A stretch of 64,000 nucleotides of DNA from NCBI RefSeq assembly GCF_000306235.2, contig NZ_AKWZ02000002.1, positions 1 to 64,000 on the forward strand. The letters run 5' to 3'. Source of the stretch: Leptospira fainei serovar Hurstbridge str. BUT 6 (GTDB lineage Bacteria; Spirochaetota; Leptospiria; Leptospirales; Leptospiraceae). Both the position numbers and the translations under genes were made by a program. This document shows, piece after piece, positions 42,025 through 51,061 of the stretch (the stretch's first letter is position 1; every line of letters begins with the position of its first letter). The notes beneath the pieces were generated by a model. The model ran no database searches. It saw only the letters and a program-made list of their open reading frames with translations, and was not told where the DNA came from.

Positions 42025-43131
42025 ATGGAATTTGTTCATCATAGCTTAAAAATAATGATTTATTTCGGAGCGGGGGTTTCCTTTCTCTATGCCTTTCTTG
42101 AGGTCATAAAGCCGAGCCCTTCGAGTAAATTATTAGTGTTAGTGATGTTACTCACCGGCTCGATTCTTATTCGTTACGGTTGGTATTCCGATTCCTGGCA
42201 GATCGAAAATCCGTATTTATTCCTATTTCTTCATACTAGCATAACTCTCGTCGGTCCGTTGCTTTATCTTTACGGGAGTTCCCGTCTATACGAATCCCTG
42301 GATGAAATCGTCAGTTTCCGGAATTCAATAACCAAATACGGACCTCATTTTCTGCTTTCCTTCTTCTTCGCAGTTTTCGAAATTTTCTACTTTCAGCAGG
42401 ATGCGGTAGAATTACGAAATCTTGTTCAACGGAGTGCGATTCAATTCGACTGGGATTTAATACATTTCGGAACACTTATCGCCTGTATTCAAGTCTCTAT
42501 CTACTCCTTATTCTGCCTGCATATCTATCATAAGATCAGCCGTAAATACGAGATTTACGAGCTGAAATTGGTGTGGATCATTCTTCTATTACCGGTGATT
42601 GCGAATAGCATGATCGGGCCTGCTTTCTTTTTAAAGAATTTTCTCCTATTCGAAATCGGAGCCTCTTGTATAAGCCTCATCGTTTTCATGATGTTCGTTT
42701 TGAAAGAAAGATATCCTGGCTTTTTCAAGGAAATGAATCTTGTCATTCATACCGCCAAATACCAAAATACGAGCCTCCTCCCGAAAGAAATTCAGCAAGC
42801 CGACGAAAAGATTAAGGAAATATTGGAACGACAGAAATTCTATCGCGATAACGAACTTCGCCTGACCGATTTAGCCGCCGGTTTAGGTTTAACCGTCCAT
42901 CAAACTTCTCGCTATTTGAACGAAATTCATAGAATGAGTTTCTACGAATTGATAAACCATTATAGGGTCCGGGAAGCCTGCAGGCTTTTAATCGCCAATC
43001 CTACAACATCGGTATTAGAGATCGGTTTCGAAGTAGGGTTTAATTCTAAGTCGACCTTCAACTCGCAATTCGTAAAGGTCACCGGAATGTCTCCCGCATT
43101 GTACAGAAAAAATTTCTTAGGAAGAGAATAA
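42025..43131 (+). CDS. AraC-family regulator with multi-TM N-terminal domain
   Basis: 368 residues. The N-terminal two thirds (1-235) consists of six to seven hydrophobic segments (e.g. MIYFGAGVSFLYAFLEVI; SKLLVLVMLLTGSILI; ISLIVFMMFVLKERYPGF), followed by a linker and a C-terminal AraC HTH pair (~268-365): LRLTDLAAGLGLTVHQTSRYL and VLEIGFEVGFNSKSTFNSQF, ending with the family's VTGMSPALYRK. Membrane-bound AraC sensors of this type are common in Leptospira and Bacteroidetes. It is divergent from the C45 gene and 382 bases upstream of the ABC exporter; either could be its target. Confidence 0.9.
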   Translation: MEFVHHSLKIMIYFGAGVSFLYAFLEVIKPSPSSKLLVLVMLLTGSILIRYGWYSDSWQIENPYLFLFLHTSITLVGPLLYLYGSSRLYESLDEIVSFRNSITKYGPHFLLSFFFAVFEIFYFQQDAVELRNLVQRSAIQFDWDLIHFGTLIACIQVSIYSLFCLHIYHKISRKYEIYELKLVWIILLLPVIANSMIGPAFFLKNFLLFEIGASCISLIVFMMFVLKERYPGFFKEMNLVIHTAKYQNTSLLPKEIQQADEKIKEILERQKFYRDNELRLTDLAAGLGLTVHQTSRYLNEIHRMSFYELINHYRVREACRLLIANPTTSVLEIGFEVGFNSKSTFNSQFVKVTGMSPALYRKNFLGRE

Positions 43132-43512
43132 GGAAGGACGAGGAATAAGTTTTAATTTTTCGATCAGATAAACAACTTCAAAATAAGTTTGATAGTCGAG
43201 ATCAAAATTACTTGCCGTAATCTCGGCTTTCTTTCGCTTCTTGCGGTTTCATTCGATGATATTATAAATATGTGATTCACATTTTTTGAAACAATATTAA
43301 ATATTGAAATTTTTTGCGGTGCAATTTGCGCCATTTGCTTGCGCTATAATTATAGCTCCATGATCAATTGATACTCGATTCTTTTTGGGGATCCTGTTTA
43401 CGCGAAATAGGTGGAGTGATAATTATCAGAAAAATTTTGCGAATTATGAATCGATTAATTTCAATTCTAAATCAGCATATGAAAACGGCTCTTTGGTAGC
43501 GGGTGTCAATTT
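43132..43512. other. Intergenic stretch before the ABC exporter
   Basis: No gene seen. Contains a perfect dyad CAATATT-A-AATATTG (43292-43306) and a TATAAT (43345-43350) without a well-spaced -35. These may be promoter or operator parts for the exporter operon. Confidence 0.35.
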
Positions 43513-44313
43513 ATGAATATTTTAGAAGTCCATAACCTAAGCAAATCGTTCGGTAAATTAGCGGTTGTCGACTCTCTTAATCTAATAGTCGAAGAAGGGG
43601 AGATTTTCGCTCTTATTGGCCCGAACGGGGCAGGTAAAACCACGACAATTAAGATGTTGACCACGCTTCTTCCTCCTAGTTCGGGCGAAGCTTATATAGG
43701 AGGGTTTAATCTTAAAACCCAAACCGATCAAATCCGTCGAATGATCGGTTACGTACCTCAGATGGTTTCAGTGGATGGAAATTTAACCGGTTACGAGAAT
43801 TTAATGCTATTTGCTAAACTTTATGATCTTCCTCGGAAAGAGCAAAAAGAAAGAGTTAAGGATGCGCTTCATTTTATGGGTTTGGATTCTTTTGGAGAAG
43901 TGCTAATTCAAAAGTATTCGGGTGGAATGGTTCGAAGATTGGAAATTGCGCAAGCGACAATTCATCGACCTAAATTGCTGTTTCTTGACGAGCCGACGGT
44001 CGGATTGGATCCGATCGGGAGAAACGTTGTTTGGGAACATATATTGGCGCTCCGGAAGGAATACGCCACTACTATCGTAATGACAACGCATTTGATGGAC
44101 GAGGCCGAAAAACTTTGCACGAGAATAGCTCTAATGTCGAAGGGAAAGCTAGCGGCAGTCGGTTCTCCGGCTCAACTAAAAGAATCCATCGGAGGTTCCA
44201 ATAAATCGCTGGAGGAAGTCTTTATACACTATGCTCAAGAAGACCTAAACGAATCCAACGGAAATTTTCATTCGGTTAATTTGGAGCGGAAAACCGCGAA
44301 AAGGTTAGGTTGA
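43513..44313 (+). CDS. ABC transporter ATP-binding protein (DrrA-type)
   Basis: 266 residues. Walker A GPNGAGKTT (36-44), Q-loop region (GYVPQMVSV), signature YSGGMVRR (variant of LSGG), Walker B LLFLDEPTVGLDP and the switch His in TTHLMDEAEKL. The TVGLDP D-loop and the pairing with a single ABC-2 permease match the daunorubicin/antibiotic exporter group (DrrAB, NodIJ). The C-terminal extension after ~215 has the short ...SLEEVFIHY motif of that group. Permease gene begins 6 bases later. Confidence 0.9.
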   Translation: MNILEVHNLSKSFGKLAVVDSLNLIVEEGEIFALIGPNGAGKTTTIKMLTTLLPPSSGEAYIGGFNLKTQTDQIRRMIGYVPQMVSVDGNLTGYENLMLFAKLYDLPRKEQKERVKDALHFMGLDSFGEVLIQKYSGGMVRRLEIAQATIHRPKLLFLDEPTVGLDPIGRNVVWEHILALRKEYATTIVMTTHLMDEAEKLCTRIALMSKGKLAAVGSPAQLKESIGGSNKSLEEVFIHYAQEDLNESNGNFHSVNLERKTAKRLG

Positions 44314-44319
44314 TTCGTA

Positions 44320-45084
44320 ATGATTAATTTTATTAAAAAAACGTTAATTATTAGTGAACTGGAAATTCGAAAGATTATACATGATCCTTCGGAAATCATT
44401 ACAAGGTCCGTTCAACCTGCTCTTTGGTTGCTGATTTTCGGACAAGTTTTTGCAAAGATGCCGTTTTTAGCGAATCGAACAGATTATCTTTCGTTTATGA
44501 CTCCGGGGATTCTTGCCCAAAGCGTATTATTCGTTTCAATTTTCTCCGGTATCGCCATAATCTGGGAAAGAGATCTCGGGTTAATTCAGAAGATGCTAAG
44601 TACTCCGACTCCAAGAACAGCCATGGTTTTGGGAAAAGCGATCTCGGCAGGATTTCGTACTCTCCCGATCGTTATCATTATTTATCTTTTAGCGCTTATC
44701 TTAGGCGTATCGATTCATTGGGACGTTTTTAAGATCCTGGGTGTCTTATTATTCGTGTTTTTAGGTTCCATATTCTTTTCCACTTTTTCTTTAATTATAG
44801 CCTGTTTGGTTAAGACTAGAGAAAGGTTCATGGGAATAGGTCAATTACTGACTATGCCTTTATTCTTCGCGAGCAACGCAATCTATCCGATCGAAATCAT
44901 GCCCGATTGGCTTAAGATGATCTCTCATGTAAATCCTCTTACATACGTGATTGACGCGCTTCGTTCGCTAATGCTGGACTTCCCCTCGAATTTCGGAGTG
45001 GTTTTCGATTTCGGAGTCTTATTTATCGCTTCCTTTTCGGTAGTTCTTATCGGAGGGGTTCTATACAAAAGAGTTGCCGTATAA
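44320..45084 (+). CDS. ABC-2 type exporter permease (DrrB-like)
   Basis: 254 residues with six hydrophobic segments. Family features: PALWLLIFGQVFAKM near TM1, MTPGILAQSVLFVSIFSG, LGLIQKMLSTPTPR cytoplasmic loop, and the late TM LFFASNAIYPIEIMPDWLKM followed by NPLTYVIDALR, diagnostic for ABC-2 permeases such as DrrB and NodJ. With the adjacent ATPase it should export a small hydrophobic molecule or lipid-linked sugar; substrate unknown. Confidence 0.9.
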   Translation: MINFIKKTLIISELEIRKIIHDPSEIITRSVQPALWLLIFGQVFAKMPFLANRTDYLSFMTPGILAQSVLFVSIFSGIAIIWERDLGLIQKMLSTPTPRTAMVLGKAISAGFRTLPIVIIIYLLALILGVSIHWDVFKILGVLLFVFLGSIFFSTFSLIIACLVKTRERFMGIGQLLTMPLFFASNAIYPIEIMPDWLKMISHVNPLTYVIDALRSLMLDFPSNFGVVFDFGVLFIASFSVVLIGGVLYKRVAV

Positions 45085-45107
45085 CGGAAAATACGGTTTA
45101 TATTTTT
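45077..45107 (+). terminator. Candidate terminator after the ABC exporter
   Basis: CCGTAT/ATACGG stem (45077-45082/45091-45096), 8-base loop, followed by TTTATATTTTT. It overlaps the permease stop codon. Confidence 0.5.
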
Positions 45108-45118
45108 CGCTTCCGTTC

Positions 45119-45370
45119 TTAATAAATTAAGATTCGAGTAGAATTTATTCCGAAATCGAGCCGGTTTCGCAAACGTTCAATTTCAAATCCGCCATTCGTA
45201 CTTAAAAAGTCCGGATAAGGATCCAAGAGAACGGTACGTTTGTTAAATGAATTCTGCTTACATCCGATTTTTACTATAAACTCTTCAAAGAGCGGAATCT
45301 CGATTTTATAGTCGGCTTGATTACGAGTTCGGGATTGATAAATCGGTTTTGATTCCGGAACTTTCTCCAT
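45119..45370 (-). CDS. Possible small protein (83 aa)
   Basis: An open frame of 83 codons with coding-like composition (YKIEIPLFEEFIVKIGCK, LLDPYPDFLSTNGGFE), convergent with the ABC operon. There is no recognisable ribosome site before the ATG and no family is recognised. It could be a real small protein or the surviving piece of a larger gene. Confidence 0.3.
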   Translation of the reverse strand: MEKVPESKPIYQSRTRNQADYKIEIPLFEEFIVKIGCKQNSFNKRTVLLDPYPDFLSTNGGFEIERLRNRLDFGINSTRILIY

Positions 45371-45810
45371 CTATGCAAGAATAATCAATTCAAGTTTTTC
45401 ATTACCGACGGGCGCTGCTCCTTGTGCAGAGCAGCATTCAATTAATGCGCGCTTGAAGTCTAAATTCTTACAGCAATGTCGCCGCTACGCTTATAAACGT
45501 AGATTCGATGGAAGAAATTCTTTTGCCTTGAAATTTTTTCTTTTGCGTTTTCCAATCTTTCGGCGGAATTTCTATAAGTTTAAATTCTTAGAAAATAATA
45601 AAAAAATGTGGTCTTTCCGCTACAAACTGGAAAAGTCGGGCGATCCGGGGTCAAATGCGGATATATGTTTGCTATCGGATAGCTATTAGAAACCATTTCC
45701 AATTTCACGTGCCAGTTAAAACGCTATCCTAACGATTTCTTATTTTTACTGAGCCGGGAACTCTATTAAGGCTATTCGATCTTTACCAATTAAATGGAGA
45801 CGAGAATAAG
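45371..45810. other. Non-coding stretch
   Basis: No supportable gene; short open frames here have biased, non-coding composition. The downstream gene's ATG at 45811 is preceded by GGAGACGAGAATAAG. Confidence 0.4.
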
Positions 45811-46464
45811 ATGAACTTGGCGGATTTAGCTACCAAATTAATCGACTATGAGAGCCGCACCTATCATGACCAAGCCGGTAAACCGATCGTGGATCTCGAA
45901 AATAAATTCGCTATTTTTGGAATTCGAGGTTATACGCTCCCGAATAACGTTTTAACAAAGAACGACGATAAAATTAACGTTTACAACGACTCATTGATTC
46001 TGGTCAGAAAAACGAGTCAGCTGGAATATCACTCGTACAATGCCACATTAGATCCGGGGTTGACTTGGTTACGAATGGCAATGAATCCGTTAGGAACCGC
46101 TCGGTTAAAAGAGGGGCTCTATAAATATAAAATCGGTATTCACCGGGGACATCCTGCCCTGAATCAAGATTCGCAGGTCACGGTCCAACGATACAAGGAA
46201 CATCAGGATCAGGCGCCTTGGGTTTCCTGGAAGGAAGAGAAGCCCAGCATATTCCAAACGGGTTGGTTTGGTATCGATATTCACGCTAAGTCTACGCCAT
46301 CTGAAGAAGTGAATGCAGCAAGCGCCGGATGCAGCGTAGTGGATAGCACTTGGGACGGTGCGCCGTGGAAAGAATTTTTCGGTTTCATCCAATCCGTAAA
46401 AGCCACACAATCGTTTTACTACTATTGCGTATTAGACCAGGCAACCGTAGACGGTTTAGTATAA
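45811..46464 (+). CDS. Cytoplasmic-type protein with YkuD-like His...SxGC pattern
   Basis: 217 residues, ATG 45811; no signal peptide. The N-terminus (MNLADLATKLIDYESRTY) looks like a phage or peptidoglycan-hydrolase-type opening. Near the C-terminus FGIDIHAKSTPSEEVNAASAGCSVV places a His 17 residues before an S-x-G-C, which recalls the H-(14-17)-S/T-HGC catalytic pattern of L,D-transpeptidase (YkuD) folds; the mid-region GLYKYKIGIHRGHP would precede it as in that fold. I do not recognise the family and infer only that it may be a Cys-dependent peptidoglycan-active or related enzyme. It is monocistronic. A perfect 8-bp inverted repeat (46456-46463/46476-46483) sits over its stop. Confidence 0.65.
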   Translation: MNLADLATKLIDYESRTYHDQAGKPIVDLENKFAIFGIRGYTLPNNVLTKNDDKINVYNDSLILVRKTSQLEYHSYNATLDPGLTWLRMAMNPLGTARLKEGLYKYKIGIHRGHPALNQDSQVTVQRYKEHQDQAPWVSWKEEKPSIFQTGWFGIDIHAKSTPSEEVNAASAGCSVVDSTWDGAPWKEFFGFIQSVKATQSFYYYCVLDQATVDGLV

Positions 46465-46483
46465 TAAAATTATAATATACTAA
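46456..46483 (+). terminator. Inverted repeat at the end of the YkuD-like gene
   Basis: TTAGTATA/TATACTAA with a 12-base AT-rich interior; no T-run. Terminator function is uncertain. Confidence 0.3.
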
Positions 46484-46660
46484 GAAATCGTAGCGTCGGC
46501 CCGATAAGCTTCCTCACAACGCGAACGATTTCGATCCACCATTAAATTATTAGAATTTTGCTTATCTTGCTAAAGACTTTGGCATGAACTATGATCGGCC
46601 GGTCGATCAGGATTTATAAAAATCGTAGATTACGAAAATGTTCTACTAAGGAAGGAAATT

Positions 46661-47494
46661 ATGAATATCAAGGGAAAGAAAATCTCGCTTGTTCTAGGCG
46701 GTGGAGGTGCATTAGCGGCTTTCGAAGTCGGGGTTATTCGGTGGCTAAAGGAGAACAATGCGCATATTGTCGGCAGTTATGGGACGTCGGCGGGAGCGTT
46801 GAATTCAGCGTTATTAGCCCAGGATGATTATAAGGGCCTCGAAGCGTTATGGGGATCTTTCACCGAAAAAAAAACCTTTTTTAAGCAATGGCCGCTAGGA
46901 ATATTTCAATCTTATTGGAAACGTGCGGCTTTGAACCCGGCTCCACTCTATAAATTAATCGAAAAATATACGGATCCATCCAAAATATTAAGAAGCGGGA
47001 TCCGCTTCGGCGCGATTATGACTAACATGTCTCTCGGCACTAAGGAATCCTATATTTTATCGAAAGAAAATTTATCCGAATTTAGAAAAGCTCTCGAAGC
47101 TTCGTCGGCGGTTCAAAGTATTTTTCCGCCGGTTCAGATTAACGATTATCTCTATGGAGATGGCGGATTAACCGAGAACGTTCCTTTAGAGTTAGCTAAG
47201 AAGGATATCAGCAATTCAAACGCCGATTTGTTTGTGGTCATAAGCTGTAGCAAAGTTTTAGATCCGGTTTTACCGGCAAACGCCAATTATTTTAGATATT
47301 TAATCAGAACGATCGATATACTTCTGAACGATCGAGAGAGAAGCGGATTGGATAAGCTTGAGCCGGATACGATATTGATTGAACCTGATAAAGGATCCGG
47401 ATTTTTCTCTATATTAGATACTCGGCAAGAGTCTCTTCAGAAGTTAATCGGCTTAGGTTACGATAGAGCAAAGACCCTCTTTCAATCTTCCTAA
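46661..47494 (+). CDS. Patatin-like phospholipase
   Basis: 277 residues; ATG 46661 behind AAGGAAG. Oxyanion-hole motif GGGGALAAFEVGV (13-25), nucleophile elbow GTSAGA with S43, and DGG dyad with D167 (YGDGGLTEN), all intact. Patatins are Ser/Asp-dyad lipid acyl hydrolases; no signal peptide, so the enzyme is cytoplasmic or membrane-peripheral unless exported otherwise. Substrate unknown. Single gene, convergent with the small lipoprotein. Confidence 0.9.
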   Translation: MNIKGKKISLVLGGGGALAAFEVGVIRWLKENNAHIVGSYGTSAGALNSALLAQDDYKGLEALWGSFTEKKTFFKQWPLGIFQSYWKRAALNPAPLYKLIEKYTDPSKILRSGIRFGAIMTNMSLGTKESYILSKENLSEFRKALEASSAVQSIFPPVQINDYLYGDGGLTENVPLELAKKDISNSNADLFVVISCSKVLDPVLPANANYFRYLIRTIDILLNDRERSGLDKLEPDTILIEPDKGSGFFSILDTRQESLQKLIGLGYDRAKTLFQSS

Positions 47495-47520
47495 ATAGCT
47501 TCGTCAATGCGTATCCGCTC

Positions 47521-47661
47521 TTAAACGTTCCGGCTTTGGTTGACGATTTTATCGAGTAGAAGGGTGCCATTATCGTCGCTTTTACTCTTAGAACAACCGC
47601 CGAATAATAAAGTGAATCCTAAAGCGATTAGAATGAGCGATACTTTATTCTTAAAAGACAT
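47521..47661 (-). CDS. Tiny lipoprotein (46 aa)
   Basis: 46 residues from ATG 47661 with GGAG eight bases upstream. Signal MSFKNKVSLILIALGFTLLFGGC has LFGGC as lipobox (Cys23), leaving a mature peptide of only 24 residues (SKSKSDDNG...VNQSRNV). A frame upstream stays open but has no better start. Small spirochaete lipoproteins of this kind are often missed; function unknown. Confidence 0.65.
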   Translation of the reverse strand: MSFKNKVSLILIALGFTLLFGGCSKSKSDDNGTLLLDKIVNQSRNV

Positions 47662-47798
47662 ACTGTTCTCCAGTGAGTTGATGCCATTTAGAATAGACTC
47701 AAGCGATAAGATTGACAATTCGTAGAAACCACATCGATGCAAATACTCTTACGTGATTTACTTACAATTAATCAAAAATTTATAGAACTTCCCATTTT

Positions 47799-48443
47799 TT
47801 ACGAATCTAGAAGATCTCTAAGTTGCACGAGAATTGTCGAGAATTGCATGCTTCCTTTGACTCCTAGTTTTTCAGCGGCGTTCGCACGATGTGCTTCAAC
47901 GGTTCGTAAGCTGATTCCTAGCATCTCCGCGATCTCACGATTCATAAAACCTTTAGATATATATCGTAGGAGTTCCTTTTCCCTTTCCGTCAATTTATGG
48001 AAAGAGAGGATGAGTTCTTCCGGTAAGACCTGGACACCCACCGGGAAATCCGGAAATAATCTTTCCCCGGAAATCATTTTTCTGACCGCTGATAATATTT
48101 CCAGCGGCTCGGAATCTTTTAATAAATAGCCGCGAGCGCCCAATTGTCCGGCGCGGCGTAAATGATCCCAGTCACGAGAAGAAGTTAGGATTGCGAATGG
48201 AAAACTTCTACGCTCCGTTTGAAGTTCCTCTAACAGAGCAAATACGGATCCGTCCGGAAGTTGAATATCGAGAAGAGTCAAATCCGGAAGAGGGTCTATA
48301 CGCAATCTATGTTTCGCTTGGTTTCTAGAACGAGCTACTCCGTCAATTCTAAGATCATCGACTCCGATCAGCGCATTCTCGAGGCCGGCAAGCACAAGCG
48401 GATGATCGTCGACAAAAAATAAACTACGCTTCAATCCCAACAA
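47799..48443 (-). CDS. NarL/LuxR-family response regulator
   Basis: 214 residues if started at the TTG at 48443; no ATG is available, and a TTG at 48434 has better spacing to AAGGA. Receiver domain with D12-D13, phospho-acceptor D59 (LTLLDIQLPDG) and K107-type Lys in RGYLLKDSEP; LuxR HTH at ~145-205 (LTEREKELLRYISKGFMNREIA, RTVEAHRANAAEKLG). It follows the 7TM histidine kinase by 83 bases on the same strand and is its likely partner. Confidence 0.85.
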   Translation of the reverse strand: MLGLKRSLFFVDDHPLVLAGLENALIGVDDLRIDGVARSRNQAKHRLRIDPLPDLTLLDIQLPDGSVFALLEELQTERRSFPFAILTSSRDWDHLRRAGQLGARGYLLKDSEPLEILSAVRKMISGERLFPDFPVGVQVLPEELILSFHKLTEREKELLRYISKGFMNREIAEMLGISLRTVEAHRANAAEKLGVKGSMQFSTILVQLRDLLDS

Positions 48444-48526
48444 TTCCTTCCACTAAAGGTATTCGTCCTATTCGACCGGTCAATTGTTAATAGAACTAAA
48501 ACTATCAGAAAATATTCCGATTGAAA

Positions 48527-50827
48527 TCAAACGTGCGAGGGTAACTCGATCGTAAAACGACTTCCTTTTCCCAATTCGGAATGAAAATGAATTTCTCCTC
48601 CATGAGCGAGTACGATCCGTCTTACCACCGCCAAGCCTAACCCGGAACCTTTTTGATCTCCACCGATAAGTCCGAAAGGTTGGAACAATTTGCTTCGCAA
48701 TTCGGGTTTTATACCCGGCCCATTATCCTGAAAAATAAAATAGAGTCGATTATCTTCGCGATCTATGACGACTTGAAAGGATCCTCCAGATTGCATTGCG
48801 GCGGCGGCATTCCGAGTCAGATTTAGGACGACTCTACGAAATCTGTCCACGTCCATACGAACGAAACCTTGTTCTCGTAAGACGACTTTATATTCTATCG
48901 GTATGTCTTTCAATTGATCCGAAAGATCGGTCTCGATGCGTTTTGCTATCTCCGATAAGGCGTGCGTTTCCAAACGAACTATAATTCGCTCCCTCGCAAA
49001 ATCCAGAATGTCCAAGGCCATATTTCTCATGTATGCGGCCTCTCTTTCGATCTGCTCTAGAATCACTCCGGCGGACTCGGGTTCTTGTAAAGCGGTGCGG
49101 ACTTGGATTCCGATAACCTGACAATGATGATTGATGTCGTGAACGATTTCCGACGCGGCCTGGCCGACGGTTGCGAGAGCCTCCGCTCTAATCTTATCGA
49201 TATTCTCCAAGACAACGCCTAGCGATTCGCAAACGCCGGTAATGTACAGCTTTTCCCTTTCAAGGTCTTGGACCTTAATTCCTTCACATTCTAAAACGCA
49301 AAGAATTTCATTACCTCTAAGCACAGGAAGACGCAGTCGAGTTCCGAGAAGTTCTAATTCGGATAATGAGCCGAGTTCCTCGTTGAAATCAGATAAAGCG
49401 GCCTCCGGTAATGAATTCGAGTCTGGAAGTAATCGAATAAATTTCTCCGAATCCGGCTGGGAAAGAAATACGCAATATCCGCTCTTTATGTTGAACGCTT
49501 CGAGAATTCCCGAGAACGCCGTCCATATTGCGGTTTCTCTACTATTTGATCGGTTCAAATTTCGAGTGATCATTAATAGACTTTCCATTCTTAGCGCGAG
49601 TCTTTCGCTTAAATTGAAAGTATTAGCGTAACGAACGGCGAGGTAATACGAGTGAGTCAGTAAAAAAATATGTAGTCCTATAGCCGAAAAATATCCCGAA
49701 CGAATTATAGACGATGTATAGAGCACATCGTTTAAATTTGCAAGAGTGGAAGCTATCCAACCTAACCAAAGAACAGCGGCGCCCGTTTCTTTCCGGAGAA
49801 TAGCTATGAAATTAATGTAAAGAAAATAGATCGAACAGCTAAAAAGTACCAAATGATAAATAGAAGCGAATTTGGTAAATATGAGCGGATCTGAAAATAA
49901 GACAAGTGCACTGAAAAATCCCGAAATAGAGGCAAAAACTCCGAACACATATCGATTATAATATTTTTTGAAAAGAGTGAACAAATACCAGTGTAAGACA
50001 GGAGCTCCGACATAAACCGTTAAATAGTCTAGTCTCACTAACGATTCCCATGATAAATCGGGAACAAGCTGCAAAATATAGCGCTGTCCCGTTACTAGGC
50101 TTCGAACGGCCATTATAAAACAAAAAAGACCCAATTGCAAAAAAGTCAATTCCCGTCGCCGAACAAAAAAAATCAAACAATGATAGACTCCGATCATAAA
50201 GATCGAACCGGCAACGAAGAGCTCCAAAGCGATCGAGTTGCGTTGATCCGATAAGAGGGAGTCGGCCTTTCCGAACGATAACCCTTGCCAGACACCTCCC
50301 AAACGATGATGGAAATTGGAAACGTGAAGAAGTAATTCCGTTTCACCGGAAGTCTCGAACGGGTAGACTGCAGGACGCCATTCGGGAAGTTCCTTTTCAC
50401 GAGAAGTTCCTACGATTCCATTTTTTCCGACGATCTTTCCATTTACGTAGAGGGTATATGCCGACTCCAAATCTATTACAGAAATCGCATATAATGAACG
50501 CTCTTCCGGCAGAATTAGTTTTAGACGATAGCTTGCGTACCCACTGGAGTCTAAGGTTTGTTGACCGACGCTTTTCTCGTTCCAGAAGCCCGGCATCGGA
50601 AAATATTCCGCAGGGATCGGATTTCGATAGAATGAGGGGATCAATTGTTTCCAGTAAAATTCCCAGGAGCCGTTCAAAAGTAGAGGGGATGATTCCGGAT
50701 TTGCCGCTCGCAAATCCAAAATACCGGATTCGATTTTCGAATCCTTTGATTCGACCGACGAATTAGAACTCGCCTTACATCCTACACAAATTGAGAATAG
50801 TAGCAGAAAGATATAGAGAATGCGCAT
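48527..50827 (-). CDS. 7TMR-DISM sensor histidine kinase with lipoprotein-type N-terminus
   Basis: 766 residues from ATG 50827 (a TTG nine codons earlier is less likely). N-terminus MRILYIFLLLFSICVGC carries a lipobox-like VGC. Then a 7TMR-DISM extracellular domain of the jelly-roll type (LNGSWEFYWKQLIP...; SYRLKLILPEE; LYVNGKIVGKNG), seven TM segments (~195-395), a GAF-like region (~430-540), and a kinase core with EIVHDINHHCQVIG H-box, NLTRNAAAAM N box, DNGPGIKPE and GSGLGLAVVRR G boxes. Senses an outer ligand, perhaps a carbohydrate, and probably phosphorylates the NarL-type regulator downstream. Confidence 0.85.
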   Translation of the reverse strand: MRILYIFLLLFSICVGCKASSNSSVESKDSKIESGILDLRAANPESSPLLLNGSWEFYWKQLIPSFYRNPIPAEYFPMPGFWNEKSVGQQTLDSSGYASYRLKLILPEERSLYAISVIDLESAYTLYVNGKIVGKNGIVGTSREKELPEWRPAVYPFETSGETELLLHVSNFHHRLGGVWQGLSFGKADSLLSDQRNSIALELFVAGSIFMIGVYHCLIFFVRRRELTFLQLGLFCFIMAVRSLVTGQRYILQLVPDLSWESLVRLDYLTVYVGAPVLHWYLFTLFKKYYNRYVFGVFASISGFFSALVLFSDPLIFTKFASIYHLVLFSCSIYFLYINFIAILRKETGAAVLWLGWIASTLANLNDVLYTSSIIRSGYFSAIGLHIFLLTHSYYLAVRYANTFNLSERLALRMESLLMITRNLNRSNSRETAIWTAFSGILEAFNIKSGYCVFLSQPDSEKFIRLLPDSNSLPEAALSDFNEELGSLSELELLGTRLRLPVLRGNEILCVLECEGIKVQDLEREKLYITGVCESLGVVLENIDKIRAEALATVGQAASEIVHDINHHCQVIGIQVRTALQEPESAGVILEQIEREAAYMRNMALDILDFARERIIVRLETHALSEIAKRIETDLSDQLKDIPIEYKVVLREQGFVRMDVDRFRRVVLNLTRNAAAAMQSGGSFQVVIDREDNRLYFIFQDNGPGIKPELRSKLFQPFGLIGGDQKGSGLGLAVVRRIVLAHGGEIHFHSELGKGSRFTIELPSHV

Positions 50828-51061
50828 CGTTGGTTTGGATCGATCGGCCCGCAATCATCCTAGAAAGAATATACTCTTAGTCAACCCGCTTATTAAGCGA
50901 ATACACATGTTACAAAAGTTAAAAATTCAATATGAACGGGTATCTTGCAAGGCAATCGTTAAAAACATACGAGTGACACAATTATCCGATTAAAGTCAAA
51001 TTTTTATTTCACAACCGGTATCCCAAACCCCGAGGTTCCAGTTTTAATCAACGAATGCGGA

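Noticed and set aside
45453..45689. Small plus-strand protein of 78 residues
   Set aside because: Composition is Phe/Arg/Lys-rich in the way of non-coding AT-rich DNA, with no ribosome site or family match.
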